DNA of 64,000 nucleotides from Pseudomonas sp. Irchel 3E13 (GTDB taxonomy: Bacteria; Pseudomonadota; Gammaproteobacteria; Pseudomonadales; Pseudomonadaceae). How positions within the stretch are numbered: the stretch's first letter is position 1; every line of letters begins with the position of its first letter. Position numbers and translations under genes: made by a program. Below the pieces are notes generated by a model. The model saw only the letters and a program-made list of their open reading frames with translations, searched no databases and was not told the origin of the DNA. Shown here piece after piece: positions 17,511-25,710 of the stretch. The DNA lies in assembly GCF_900187455.1 (NCBI RefSeq), contig NZ_FYDX01000001.1:186001-250000 (forward strand). Direction: 5' to 3'.

Positions 17511-18296
17511 TCAGGCCTGTTGCGAACTGACGGACAGCACTTCGCCGACCATGTACGAGGCGTAGTCGCTGGCGAGGAACATCATCACGTTGGCCACTTC
17601 CCAGACTTCCGCGGCCCGGCCGAAGGCTTCGCGCCCGGCGAGGCTGGCCAGCAGTTCTTCGCTGGAGGCTTTCTTGAGGAAGTCATGCAGGGCGATGGAC
17701 GGCGACACCGCGTTGATCCGCACGCCGTGTTCGGCGGCCTCGAGTGCGCTGCAGCGGGTCAGCGCCATGACCCCGGCCTTGGCCGCGGCGTAGTGGGCCT
17801 GCTCCTTTTGCGCACGCCAGCCAAGCACCGAGGCGTTGTTGACGATGGCGCCGGCGCCGCGGCGCTGCATGTGCGGGAGGATGGCGCGGGTCATGCGGAA
17901 GGTGCCGGTGAGGGTCACGTCGAGCACCCGCGACCATTCTTCGTCGCTCATCTCGACCACGGTTTTCTGGCCACCGAGGCCGGCGTTGTTGATCAGCACA
18001 TCGACGCCGCCGAGCTGGTGTTCGGCGGCGTCGACCAGGGCCTGGACCTCGGCTTCGACGGTGACGTTGCACAACTGGCCGTAGATTGCCTGCAGACCGG
18101 TTTCCGACTTCAAGCGCTCCACCGCTTCTTCCAGTCGGCGCGGGTGGATATCCGAGATCATCAACGCCCGGCAGCCTTCCTCGGCGCTGCGCCGGGCCGC
18201 CGAATAACCGATCCCGGCGCCGGCGGCGGCGGTGATCAGCACCGATTTGCCGGCCAGCAGCTGATGGCCGGGTACATAAGGGGGAGCTTGTTTCAC
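17511..18296 (-). CDS. SDR oxidoreductase, IpdF-like
   Basis: 261 residues. The Rossmann nucleotide motif is TAAAGAGIG, followed by NNAG, the catalytic Ser in NNASVLGW and the Y-x3-K pair in HYAAAKAG. The segments NNASVLGWRAQ, AAKAGVMALTRCSA, RINAVSPSIA and GEAFGRAAE resemble, from memory, IpdF of mycobacterial and rhodococcal cholesterol degradation, an oxidoreductase acting on 5-hydroxy-HIP-CoA-type intermediates. It is the first gene of the operon, with a GGCATCGTC element 56 bp upstream. That makes steroid C/D-ring or similar bicyclic breakdown the best hypothesis; a search would test it. Confidence 0.85.
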   Translation of the reverse strand: MKQAPPYVPGHQLLAGKSVLITAAAGAGIGYSAARRSAEEGCRALMISDIHPRRLEEAVERLKSETGLQAIYGQLCNVTVEAEVQALVDAAEHQLGGVDVLINNAGLGGQKTVVEMSDEEWSRVLDVTLTGTFRMTRAILPHMQRRGAGAIVNNASVLGWRAQKEQAHYAAAKAGVMALTRCSALEAAEHGVRINAVSPSIALHDFLKKASSEELLASLAGREAFGRAAEVWEVANVMMFLASDYASYMVGEVLSVSSQQA

Positions 18297-18351
18297 AGCG
18301 GTTACCTCCAGGTAAATAACCCTGAGAGGTATACGGGGGCGGGATCAGGTG

Positions 18352-18373
18352 GGCATCGTCAAAACGGGGTATG
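18352..18373 (-). promoter_or_regulatory. Shared GGCATCGTC element upstream of SDR operon
   Basis: GGCATCGTCAAAACGGGGTA, nearly the same as the element at 15739, 56 bp before the SDR start codon. It is a candidate operator of the clustered LuxR-type regulator. Confidence 0.55.
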
Positions 18374-18376
18374 GAA

Positions 18377-19315
18377 TCACTGCTCCACCCGACTCATCAC
18401 CGCCTGCTCATACCGCGGATACAGGTGCGTCACGCTGCGAATCAACTCGTACTTGCTCAACTTGACCGACGCAAAGCGCTCGGGAATCGGCGTCGCGATC
18501 ACTTCGTTCATGTCCAGGCCATGCACCGCGCTGTCGCGCAGCAGGTCGTCCAGCCAGCCGAGGTAGTCGACCATCTGGTCGAACGGCGCGCGATCGTGGC
18601 TGACCGGGCCATGCCCCGGCACCAGCACCTTCCACGGCAAGCGCTGCAACTGTTGCAGGTCATCGACCCACTGGTTCAAACCCGGGCTGTGCGGCGTGGT
18701 CAGGGCGCGCTGGTAGAACAGCAGGTCACCCGCAAACAGCACGCCGGTCTTTTCGTCGAGAATCGCCAGGTCCGCGCCGCTATGCCCGCTGAACGCCAGT
18801 AGCTTCAACGGATGCGAACCGAAGGTCTTCACCCCCGGCTGCAACACCTGCTCCGGCAGGCGCACCTGGGTGCCGCGCATCCAGTCGCCGACCATGCGGT
18901 ACATGTTCTCGCTGAGGGCATCGCCCTCTTTCTCCAGTTGCTCGCGGGTGCCGGGCAAAGCGCCGATCGGCACGTCGGCGAACGCCTGACTGCCCAGCGC
19001 GTGGTCGGGGTGGTGATGGGTGATCAAGACCTGCACCACCGGCTTGTCGGTGACTTTGCCGATGGCCTGGCGCAGGGCCTGGCCGTAACGCAGCGACGGC
19101 CCGCTGTCGATCACCACGACACCGTCCTCGCTGACGATGAACCCGGTGTTGACGATGTTGCCGCCGTTGTCGCGGGAGAAGTTGTCGGTGCTGCCTTCCA
19201 GCACGTAAGTGTCCGCCGCCACCTGGCGCGGTTCGAGTCGGTAGTCCAGCTCCGCCAGGCTCGGCAGGCTGACAAGGCTCAACAGGCACAACAAAGCACG
19301 CATCAGCGACCTCAT
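18377..19315 (-). CDS. Quinoprotein relay system zinc metallohydrolase (MBL fold)
   Basis: 312 residues with a signal peptide (LLCLLSLVSLPSLA), so periplasmic. The metallo-beta-lactamase zinc motif H100-x-H102-x-D104-H105 is intact (ITHHHPDHA), with further ligands in AFSGHSGAD and VPGHGPV. Together with the SoxYZ-like carrier just upstream (4-bp ATGA overlap) and PQQ dehydrogenase genes, it fits the quinoprotein relay system zinc metallohydrolase family, a conserved accessory of periplasmic alcohol oxidation whose precise reaction is not established. It is the last gene of the three-gene minus-strand unit that starts with cytochrome c550. Confidence 0.88.
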   Translation of the reverse strand: MRSLMRALLCLLSLVSLPSLAELDYRLEPRQVAADTYVLEGSTDNFSRDNGGNIVNTGFIVSEDGVVVIDSGPSLRYGQALRQAIGKVTDKPVVQVLITHHHPDHALGSQAFADVPIGALPGTREQLEKEGDALSENMYRMVGDWMRGTQVRLPEQVLQPGVKTFGSHPLKLLAFSGHSGADLAILDEKTGVLFAGDLLFYQRALTTPHSPGLNQWVDDLQQLQRLPWKVLVPGHGPVSHDRAPFDQMVDYLGWLDDLLRDSAVHGLDMNEVIATPIPERFASVKLSKYELIRSVTHLYPRYEQAVMSRVEQ

Positions 19316-20067
19316 TCGATAGCGGCGTCGAACGCATTGCCGTTGTTGTCACGCAGGCTCAGGCGTACCGGGCCCGGACGGCGCAGGTCGAACGACAGGC
19401 TGGGGTTTTCGCTCACGGCCGGGAACAGTTCCAGGGTCGCCAGCGACTGGCCCTGGGCGTCGAACAGTTCGGCGTGCTCGATGAAGAATTCCGGAATCCC
19501 GGCCATCAGGCCGTTATCCATGGGGTGCGAGACCGACAGGCGCAGGCGGCTGTAGTCTTCGCGCGGGTAGCGGCCACCGAGCACCTGGCCCAGCCGCTGT
19601 TCCCAACCGGGCTGGCTGCGCGCCACGCTGGGCGCGGTGCAACCACCACCGGCGGCCTCGATCAGCGTCGAGCCGACATGCCAGACGCCCTCCTCGGTCT
19701 GCACCGCGGCCCGCAACGCCGTGGCCTGTTCGATACGCACGCGGATCGCCAGCCAGGGCAGTACTTCGGGACCGGGAGCGAAGTCGACGATGCGCGGAAT
19801 CGGGTTCAGTTCGGCCCATACCAGCATGCGTTTGACCTTCCCCGGCAGGCCGCGCGCATCGATCTGCAGCGGAACCTGCCGGGCGTCCTCGGCGAACGGC
19901 GGCGCGATGACCTTGATCCGCTCGTCGAAGCGGTAAGGCTCATCGCCAATCCATTGTTTTCGGTAAAACTCCCACATCACCGAGGGCACCGGGTCGGGGC
20001 CCGGATCCAGGGCGTATGCCGGGGCGCCGACGAGCAGCGCCATCAGCAGGAACGGCACCCGGCCCAT
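19312..20067 (-). CDS. Quinoprotein dehydrogenase-associated SoxYZ-like carrier
   Basis: 251 residues with a signal peptide ending at about residue 19 (GAPAYA). The N-terminal half resembles SoxY and the C-terminal half resembles the SoxZ immunoglobulin-like fold (RLSVSHPMDNGL, near the end RPGPVRLSLRDNNG). A conserved Cys lies in EAAGGGCTAPS, the position used as a carrier thiol in SoxY. It is translationally coupled to the MBL hydrolase gene and begins 4 bp after cytochrome c550. Its role in PQQ alcohol oxidation is unproven; family assignment rests on context and motifs. Confidence 0.86.
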   Translation of the reverse strand: MGRVPFLLMALLVGAPAYALDPGPDPVPSVMWEFYRKQWIGDEPYRFDERIKVIAPPFAEDARQVPLQIDARGLPGKVKRMLVWAELNPIPRIVDFAPGPEVLPWLAIRVRIEQATALRAAVQTEEGVWHVGSTLIEAAGGGCTAPSVARSQPGWEQRLGQVLGGRYPREDYSRLRLSVSHPMDNGLMAGIPEFFIEHAELFDAQGQSLATLELFPAVSENPSLSFDLRRPGPVRLSLRDNNGNAFDAAIE

Positions 20068-20071
20068 GGCA

Positions 20072-20509
20072 TCACTCCTCGACGTGCACGCTGTCGAGGT
20101 AAGTACGGATCGCCCAGAGCGCTTCCTGGCTCAGGTAGTCCGCCATTTTCGGCATGTACACGCGACCGTCGCGCACCGAACCGTGCCGCACGCGCTCGAC
20201 GAACCACTCATCGCCCACCGCGCCTTCGTCCAGCATGCGCAGGTCCGGGGCGATACCGCCGGACTTGGCTTCCAGGCCATGGCAAGCCGCGCAGTTCTGG
20301 TTATAGGCCGAAGCACCGATGCTCAACGCTTCGTCGTGATTCTTGCCCGTGCGGTACGGGTTTTCCGTACGCCATTCCTCGCCGAGCTTTTCCAGGTTGC
20401 CGGTATTGACCGCCGTCGGCGTCACGTTGCCGTGGGCCATGACCGCCCCTGCGCTCATCAGGCCAGCCATAAAGATGGCGCTCATCCAGGCGTTTTTCAC
20501 TGTTGTCAT
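20072..20509 (-). CDS. pedF: Cytochrome c550, electron acceptor of PQQ alcohol dehydrogenase
   Basis: 145 residues from the ATG at 20509, with a signal peptide at residues 1-25. One class I heme site, C73-A-A-C76-H77, with a likely axial Met in YMPKMADYL. It is the ExaB/PedF type periplasmic cytochrome that takes electrons from the quinoprotein ethanol dehydrogenase and passes them to the respiratory chain. It is divergent from that dehydrogenase across a 273-bp gap containing a 22-bp-spaced direct repeat, and leads the operon with the SoxYZ-like and MBL genes. Confidence 0.9.
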   Translation of the reverse strand: MTTVKNAWMSAIFMAGLMSAGAVMAHGNVTPTAVNTGNLEKLGEEWRTENPYRTGKNHDEALSIGASAYNQNCAACHGLEAKSGGIAPDLRMLDEGAVGDEWFVERVRHGSVRDGRVYMPKMADYLSQEALWAIRTYLDSVHVEE

Positions 20510-20614
20510 TGTTTTGCCCTCGACTACTTCAGGTTGCACGATTTGCACGCGAAAACCTCTCTGGCGAAAGGTTCTGCCGGCCATCTTAGGAAGCGCGTCG
20601 TACAGCCCCCATGC

Positions 20615-20651
20615 TGCTTTGGTGGTCGCGACCCAGTGCTTTGGTAGTAGC
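20615..20651 (+). promoter_or_regulatory. Direct repeat in exaA/cytochrome c550 divergent promoter
   Basis: TGCTTTGGTGGTCGC at 20615-20629 and TGCTTTGGTAGTAGC at 20637-20651 start 22 bp apart, about two helical turns, which suits a dimeric LuxR-family regulator bound on one DNA face. A matching TACTTTGGTAGCGCT lies upstream of the CXXCW gene at 24270. The AgmR/ErbR-type regulator at 24958 is the natural candidate. Confidence 0.6.
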
Positions 20652-20782
20652 GCTTGTGGGGCAGTGCCAAATCATGTCCGAACCGGGAAGTTTTCCCGGC
20701 AAGGGCGGGAGTTTTTCCGTTTCTCGAAGGGCGTTGGCGTTCCAGTCTATGCAGGCCAAAACCTCCATTGGGAAACACCAAC

Positions 20783-22654
20783 ATGACAATAAGATCGTTA
20801 CCCGCCGCTCTCTCTCCTCTGTCCATGGCCGTCCAGGCCGTGCTGCTGGTCAGCACCCTGGCCATGGCGCCTGCCAGCCAGGCCAAGCCTGTGACCTGGG
20901 AAGACATCGCCGACGACCACAAGACCACCAACAACGTGCTGCAATACGGCATGGGCACCAACGCCCAGCGCTGGAGCCCGCTGGCTGTGGTCAACGACAA
21001 GAACGTGTTCAAGCTGACCCCGGCCTGGTCGTACTCGTTCGGTGACGAGAAGCAGCGTGGACAGGAGTCGCAAGCGATCATCCATGACGGCGTGGTCTAC
21101 GTTACCGGTTCCTACTCGCGGGTCTTCGCGCTGGACGCCAAGACCGGCAAACGCCTGTGGACCTACAACCACCGTCTGCCGGACGACATCCGTCCATGCT
21201 GTGACGTGGTCAACCGCGGCGCCGCCATCTTCGGCGACAAGATCTACTTCGGCACCCTCGACTCGCGCGTCATCGCGCTGAACAAGGACACCGGCAAGGT
21301 CATCTGGAACAAGAAATTCGGCGATCACAGCGCCGGCTACACCATGACCGGTGCGCCGACCCTGATCAAAGACCAGAAGACCGGCAAGGTCCTGCTGATC
21401 CACGGCAGCTCCGGTGACGAATTCGGCGTTGTCGGCCAACTGTTCGCCCGCGACCCGGACACCGGTGAAGAAGTCTGGATGCGTCCGTTCGTCGAAGGCC
21501 ACATGGGCCGCATCAACGGCAAGGACAGCACCCCGACCGGCGATGTGAAAGCTCCGTCCTGGCCGGATGATCCGACCACCGAAACCGGCAAGGTCGAGGC
21601 CTGGAGCCACGGCGGTGGCGCCCCTTGGCAGAGCGCGAGCTTCGACGCCGAGACCAACACCATCATCGTCGGTGCCGGCAACCCTGGCCCATGGAACACC
21701 TGGGCACGGACCTCGAAAGACGGCAACCCGCACGACTACGACAGCCTTTACACCTCCGGCCAGGTCGGCGTTGACCCAACCACCGGTGAAGTGAAGTGGT
21801 TCTACCAGCACACCCCGAACGATGCCTGGGACTTCTCCGGCAACAACGAGTTGGTGCTGTTCGACTACAAGGACAAAGACGGCAAGCAGTACAAGGCCAC
21901 CGCCCACGCTGACCGTAACGGCTTCTTCTATGTGGTCGACCGTACCAACGGCAAGCTGAAGAACGCCTTCCCGTTCGCCGACAACATCACCTGGGCCAGC
22001 CACATCGACCTCAAGACCGGTCGCCCGGTCGAGAACGAAGGCCAGCGTCCGCCGAAGCCAGAGCCAGGCGAAACCCGCGGCAAGTCGGTCGAAGTCTCGC
22101 CGCCGTTCCTCGGTGGCAAGAACTGGAACCCGATGGCCTACAGCCAGGACACCGGCCTGTTCTACGTGCCGTCGAACCAGTGGAAAGAGGAATACTGGAC
22201 CGAGACCGTCAACTACAAGAAAGGCTCCGCGTACCTCGGCATGGGCTTCCGCATCAAGCGCATGTACGAAGACCACGTCGGTTCGCTGCGCGCCATGGAC
22301 CCGACCACCGGCAAGATGGTCTGGGAACACAAAGAGCGTCTGCCGCTGTGGGCTGGCGTACTGGCGACCAAGGGCAACCTGGTGTTCACCGGCACCGGTG
22401 ACGGCTACTTCAAAGCGTTCAACGCCAAGACGGGCGAAGAGCTGTGGAAATTCCAGACCGGTAGCGGCATCGTTTCGCCACCGATCACCTGGGAACAAGA
22501 TGGCGAGCAGTACATCGGCGTGACCGTCGGTTACGGCGGCGCTGTTCCACTGTGGGGCGGCGACATGGCCGAGCTGACCAAGCCAGTGGCACAGGGCGGT
22601 TCGTTCTGGGTATTCAAGATCCCTGCCTGGGATACCAAGACCGCACAACGTTGA
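20783..22654 (+). CDS. exaA: PQQ-dependent alcohol dehydrogenase (quinoprotein ethanol dehydrogenase, Ca type)
   Basis: 623 residues from the ATG at 20783, with a signal peptide ending ASQA (about residue 34). It is an eight-bladed quinoprotein propeller that oxidises primary alcohols in the periplasm with PQQ. The adjacent-cysteine disulfide C139-C140 (RPCCD) and the catalytic Asp350 in NDAWDFSGNNE are present. Position 352, two after the catalytic Asp, is Ser rather than the Asp that lanthanide-dependent enzymes (PedH/XoxF) carry, so this is the calcium type (ExaA/PedE). It is transcribed divergently from its cytochrome c550 and followed by a terminator. No lanthanide-type partner is in the window. 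Confidence 0.94.
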   Translation: MTIRSLPAALSPLSMAVQAVLLVSTLAMAPASQAKPVTWEDIADDHKTTNNVLQYGMGTNAQRWSPLAVVNDKNVFKLTPAWSYSFGDEKQRGQESQAIIHDGVVYVTGSYSRVFALDAKTGKRLWTYNHRLPDDIRPCCDVVNRGAAIFGDKIYFGTLDSRVIALNKDTGKVIWNKKFGDHSAGYTMTGAPTLIKDQKTGKVLLIHGSSGDEFGVVGQLFARDPDTGEEVWMRPFVEGHMGRINGKDSTPTGDVKAPSWPDDPTTETGKVEAWSHGGGAPWQSASFDAETNTIIVGAGNPGPWNTWARTSKDGNPHDYDSLYTSGQVGVDPTTGEVKWFYQHTPNDAWDFSGNNELVLFDYKDKDGKQYKATAHADRNGFFYVVDRTNGKLKNAFPFADNITWASHIDLKTGRPVENEGQRPPKPEPGETRGKSVEVSPPFLGGKNWNPMAYSQDTGLFYVPSNQWKEEYWTETVNYKKGSAYLGMGFRIKRMYEDHVGSLRAMDPTTGKMVWEHKERLPLWAGVLATKGNLVFTGTGDGYFKAFNAKTGEELWKFQTGSGIVSPPITWEQDGEQYIGVTVGYGGAVPLWGGDMAELTKPVAQGGSFWVFKIPAWDTKTAQR

Positions 22655-22668
22655 TCTGAGCTGAACGA

Positions 22669-22689
22669 GGGGGCCTGACAGCCCCCTTT
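22669..22689 (+). terminator. Terminator of PQQ alcohol dehydrogenase gene
   Basis: GGGGGC-CTGACA-GCCCCC stem-loop followed by TTT, 14 bp after the stop codon. Confidence 0.75.
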
Positions 22690-22721
22690 CGCTTTCGACT
22701 TCAGGGCTCGCCACCCGCCCC

Positions 22722-22814
22722 CCTTGTAGGAGCGAGCTTGCTCGCGATGGCGATCGACAGACAGCCACGGTGGTGGCGTCTGACGCCATCGCGAGCAAGC
22801 TCGCTCCTACAAGG
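22722..22814. repeat. Paired inverted REP elements
   Basis: Two REP units (GGAGCGAGCTTGCTCGCGA and its reverse complement) face each other around a spacer of roughly 40 bp. The whole is a large imperfect palindrome bounded by CCTTG and CAAGG. Confidence 0.92.
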
Positions 22815-22845
22815 AAGGCACGGCACGCCTTCTAAGGAGCTATCC

Positions 22846-23505
22846 ATGAAATACCTCCCGCTACTTCTCGCCATTGCCATTTCCCCTGCCTTCGCCGCTA
22901 TCGCCAATGACGACGGCGGCGACGACCAGCCACTGACTATCAATGGCTGCGTGATCCAGCCGGGCAGCCAGTGCCCCAACGCCAACCTCGAAGGCGCTGA
23001 CCTGAACAACCAGGACATGAGCAAGATGAACCTGGCCGGCGCCAACCTGCGCAACGCCAACCTGCGTCACGCCAAGCTCGACCTGGCCAATCTGGAAAAG
23101 GCCCAGTTGCAGGGCGCCAACCTCAACCGCGCCAGCCTGCAACAGACCAACCTGCGCATCGCCGACCTCACCGGTGCCAGCCTGGTGGCCGCGCAAGCCT
23201 GGGGCATGTTCGCCCAGGGCGCGAAATTCAACGACGCCAATCTCAGCGCTGCCTACCTTGAATTCGCCCGCCTTTCCGGGGCCAAGATGCACAACACCAA
23301 CCTGCAAGCCGCCGACCTGGAAATGACCTGGCTGAGCCGCGCCGACATGAAGGGCGCGATCCTCGCCGACGCCAACCTGCAAGAAGCCAAGTTCGGCGAG
23401 AGCAACCTGGAGAAGGCTGATCTGCGCGGAACCCGCAAGCATTACGCGAACTTCCAGGATGCCAACATGGAAGGCTGTGAAGGCTGTCCGAAGACCTGGG
23501 ACTGA
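22846..23505 (+). CDS. Exported pentapeptide-repeat protein
   Basis: 219 residues; TAAGGAG precedes the ATG at 22846. Signal peptide at residues 1-18 (ISPAFA). From about residue 45 to 210 the chain is pentapeptide repeats of the A(D/N)Lxx type (ANLEGADLNN, ANLRNANLRHAKLDLANLEKA in successive blocks), which fold into a right-handed quadrilateral beta-helix. Four cysteines are present, two in the pre-repeat segment and two near the C-terminus (EGCEGCPKTWD). An equivalent gene accompanies the ped/exa cluster in P. putida. Its function is unknown; a periplasmic scaffold role is conceivable. Confidence 0.88.
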   Translation: MKYLPLLLAIAISPAFAAIANDDGGDDQPLTINGCVIQPGSQCPNANLEGADLNNQDMSKMNLAGANLRNANLRHAKLDLANLEKAQLQGANLNRASLQQTNLRIADLTGASLVAAQAWGMFAQGAKFNDANLSAAYLEFARLSGAKMHNTNLQAADLEMTWLSRADMKGAILADANLQEAKFGESNLEKADLRGTRKHYANFQDANMEGCEGCPKTWD

Positions 23506-23511
23506 CGGCAA

Positions 23512-23572
23512 CTTCAAGCTGCAAGCGACGCGGCTCGCCGAGCGCGCTTAACTTGCAGCTTGCAGCTTGAAG
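23512..23572. repeat. Inverted repeat overlapping the end of a response-regulator gene
   Basis: CTTCAAGCTGCAAG at 23512-23525 and CTTGCAGCTTGAAG at 23559-23572 are perfect 14-bp arms around a 33-bp loop. It lies between convergent genes, and its right arm encodes the last residues of the response regulator. Confidence 0.85.
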
Positions 23573-24204
23573 CTTGTCACGTCGCGAAGCAGCCCCGTCT
23601 GGATCGCCAGGTGCACCATCTCCGCATGGGAACTCACCTGCAGCTTGCTCTTGAGCAGGGTCAGGTAGTTGGAAACCGTCTTGCCGCTCAGGCACAGGTG
23701 TTCGGCGATCACCCGCATAGGCGTGCCCTTGGCGAGCATCAGAAAGATTTCCGTCTCGCGCTGGGTCAGGCCATTCAGCCGCGCGTCCTTGTCCTGTGCC
23801 CGCTGCGGCTGGGTTGCCAGTTGCGTGGCGAGGGCCTGTTCGATGTAGGCATGGCCGGACAACACCCGTCGCACCGCTTCCAGCAGCGTGGCAGGCGCCA
23901 CCGACTTGGACAGGAAGCCGCAGGCGCCAGCGTCCAGCGCCTGGCGCACCAGGCCCAGTTCGGTGTGTTCACTGAAGAACAGCACGCGCAGTTGTGGCAG
24001 GCGCTGGCGCAGGCGGCGGGTGGTTTCCAGGCCGCTGATGCCGGGCAGGTCGAAATCCATCAGCACCAACCCCGGCACCTGTTCGTGAACCCGTTGCAGG
24101 GCTTCTTCGCCCGAGGCGGCTTCACGCACCGGCAGTTCCTCGGCGAGCACGGCACTGAGGCCCAGGCGCAGCATGGGGTGATCGTCAACCAGCAGGATGT
24201 CCAT
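23548..24204 (-). CDS. LuxR/NarL-type response regulator
   Basis: 218 residues. The receiver domain (1-120) has acidic residues in LLVDDHP, phospho-acceptor Asp in LVLMDFDLPG and Lys in FLSKSV. The C-terminal LuxR HTH includes LTQRETEIFLMLAKG and GKTVSNYLTLLKSKL. It is convergent with the pentapeptide gene and divergent from the CXXCW gene, in the same place as a regulator of the P. putida ped region. It probably takes part in signalling for alcohol oxidation. The final residues SFKLQAAS are encoded by a chromosomal inverted repeat, so the natural C-terminus may have been replaced. Confidence 0.88.
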   Translation of the reverse strand: MDILLVDDHPMLRLGLSAVLAEELPVREAASGEEALQRVHEQVPGLVLMDFDLPGISGLETTRRLRQRLPQLRVLFFSEHTELGLVRQALDAGACGFLSKSVAPATLLEAVRRVLSGHAYIEQALATQLATQPQRAQDKDARLNGLTQRETEIFLMLAKGTPMRVIAEHLCLSGKTVSNYLTLLKSKLQVSSHAEMVHLAIQTGLLRDVTSFKLQAAS

Positions 24205-24269
24205 CGGCGTGGTTCTCGTTGTTGTTCGCCAAACCCCATGCTAGAGCCCTGCCCGGCCTGCCCGGCTAC

Positions 24270-24284
24270 TACTTTGGTAGCGCT
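24270..24284 (+). promoter_or_regulatory. TTTGGTAG motif shared with alcohol dehydrogenase promoter
   Basis: TACTTTGGTAGCGCT in the gap between the response regulator and the CXXCW gene resembles the direct-repeat units at 20615 and 20637, sharing CTTTGGT and a following GC. It may be a common regulator site of the PQQ regulon. Confidence 0.45.
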
Positions 24285-24347
24285 TTTGCTGTCGATGGTC
24301 GCATTCACAAAGCCGCGCTACTGACCTGTAATACCGGCATAACAAAA

Positions 24348-24911
24348 ATGAGACTGCCGACCATGCTGCCCCGCGTCCTGTCCGCCCTCGCCTGCCTGAC
24401 GTTTTCAGGCCTGCTCGCCAGCACTGCCCTGGCCGACACCCCGTTGTTTTCCGCCGACGGCTACCGCACCACCCTCTACCGCAGCCCGACTCCGGCCAGC
24501 GCCGAGGGCGCGCAAACCCTCGACACCCCCGGACTCCAGGCACTGCTCGCGGCCCAGCCGCAGCCGCTGCTGATCGACGTCTACAAACGCCAGTGGCTGC
24601 ACGGCCAGTTCATCGACAGCGAAGCCCACGCCAACCTGCCCGGCAGCCACTGGCTGGCCAACACCGGCGACGGCGAGCTGAACCCGCAGTGGTCGGAGTA
24701 TTTCAGCCGCCACCTGCAACGCCTCAGCAACGGCGACCGGCAGCGGCCGATCGTCTTCTATTGCCGCTCCGATTGCTGGCTGAGCTGGAACGCGGTCAAG
24801 CGCGCCACGGCGCTGGGCTACACACGCCTGTACTGGTACCGTGACGGCCTGGATGCCTGGGAAGCCGCCGGCCTGCCCGTGGTTGCCGCCACGCCCGAGG
24901 TCTTTCCCTGA
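24348..24911 (+). CDS. PQQ-dependent catabolism-associated CXXCW-motif protein (rhodanese-like)
   Basis: 187 residues from the ATG at 24348; the internal ATG at 24363 is about equally plausible. A signal peptide ends STALA (about residue 29). The fold is rhodanese-like: [17 protein letters not shown], and an active-site loop [18 protein letters not shown]. The cysteines here are C139 and C143 followed by W144, that is C-x3-C-W. The family occurs almost only next to periplasmic quinoprotein dehydrogenases, as here. A redox or PQQ-enzyme maturation role is suspected. The next gene is the AgmR-type regulator 46 bp away. Confidence 0.85.
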   Translation: MRLPTMLPRVLSALACLTFSGLLASTALADTPLFSADGYRTTLYRSPTPASAEGAQTLDTPGLQALLAAQPQPLLIDVYKRQWLHGQFIDSEAHANLPGSHWLANTGDGELNPQWSEYFSRHLQRLSNGDRQRPIVFYCRSDCWLSWNAVKRATALGYTRLYWYRDGLDAWEAAGLPVVAATPEVFP

Positions 24912-24957
24912 ACGACGATTCCTTGCGGTCAACGCCAAAACAATAAGGTGCAAAGCC

Positions 24958-25623
24958 ATGTACAAGATTCTGATCGCTGACGACCATCCGCTGTTTCGCG
25001 AAGCCATCCACAACGTCATCAGCGATGGTTTCCCCGGCAGTGAAGTGATGGAAACCGCCGACCTCGACAGCGCCCTGGCGCTGACCGGCGAACACGACGA
25101 CCTCGACCTCATCCTGCTCGACTTGAACATGCCCGGCATGCACGGCCTGGGCGGGCTGATCAACCTGCGTAACGAAGCGCCGACCATCCCGGTGGTGATC
25201 GTTTCCGCCGAACAGGACAAACAAGTGGTGCTGCAGGCCATCACCTACGGTGCGGTGGGCTTTATCACCAAATCGTCGCCGCGCTCGCAGATGACCGAAG
25301 CCATCGAGCAGATCCTCAATGGCAACGTCTACCTGCCACCGGACATCATCCGCACCCAGAAGAGCGGCAGCCGCCGTAGCCAGAACGAAACCCAGGGCTT
25401 TGCTCCGGAACTGCTGCAAGCGCTGACCCGCAAGCAACTGCTGGTACTGGAACGCATGACCAAGGGCGAGTCGAACAAACAGATCGCCTACAACCTCGAT
25501 ATCGCCGAAACCACGGTCAAGGCCCACGTTTCGGCGATCCTGCGCAAGCTCAACGTGCACAACCGGGTTCAAGCAATCCTCAGCGCCGGCGATATCGACT
25601 TCACGGCCTACCTGCGACGTTAG
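24958..25623 (+). CDS. AgmR/ErbR-type response regulator of ethanol oxidation
   Basis: 221 residues. The start [20 protein letters not shown] is characteristic of AgmR/ExaE/ErbR (PedR1 in P. putida). The receiver has phospho-acceptor Asp in [10 protein letters not shown] and Lys in FITKSS; the C-terminal LuxR HTH has [15 protein letters not shown] and [15 protein letters not shown]. This regulator switches on quinoprotein ethanol dehydrogenase and PQQ genes in pseudomonads, and is the likely binder of the TTTGGTAG repeats at 20615 and 24270. Its cognate kinase is not in the window. Confidence 0.9.
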   Translation: MYKILIADDHPLFREAIHNVISDGFPGSEVMETADLDSALALTGEHDDLDLILLDLNMPGMHGLGGLINLRNEAPTIPVVIVSAEQDKQVVLQAITYGAVGFITKSSPRSQMTEAIEQILNGNVYLPPDIIRTQKSGSRRSQNETQGFAPELLQALTRKQLLVLERMTKGESNKQIAYNLDIAETTVKAHVSAILRKLNVHNRVQAILSAGDIDFTAYLRR

Positions 25624-25710
25624 GCGTAATTAATCGTTTCGATTGAAATTAATCGTTGAAACACGCAGTTACGCTGAAGTAAGCTCGAACGCATTCAACT
25701 GGAGCACACC

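Noticed and set aside
20783..22654. Lanthanide-dependent (PedH-type) alcohol dehydrogenase
   Set aside because: The residue two positions after the catalytic Asp350 is Ser, not the Asp typical of lanthanide enzymes.
20798..22798. A 666-codon minus-strand frame over the alcohol dehydrogenase gene
   Set aside because: It is the complement of an enzyme with all catalytic residues and has no recognisable features.
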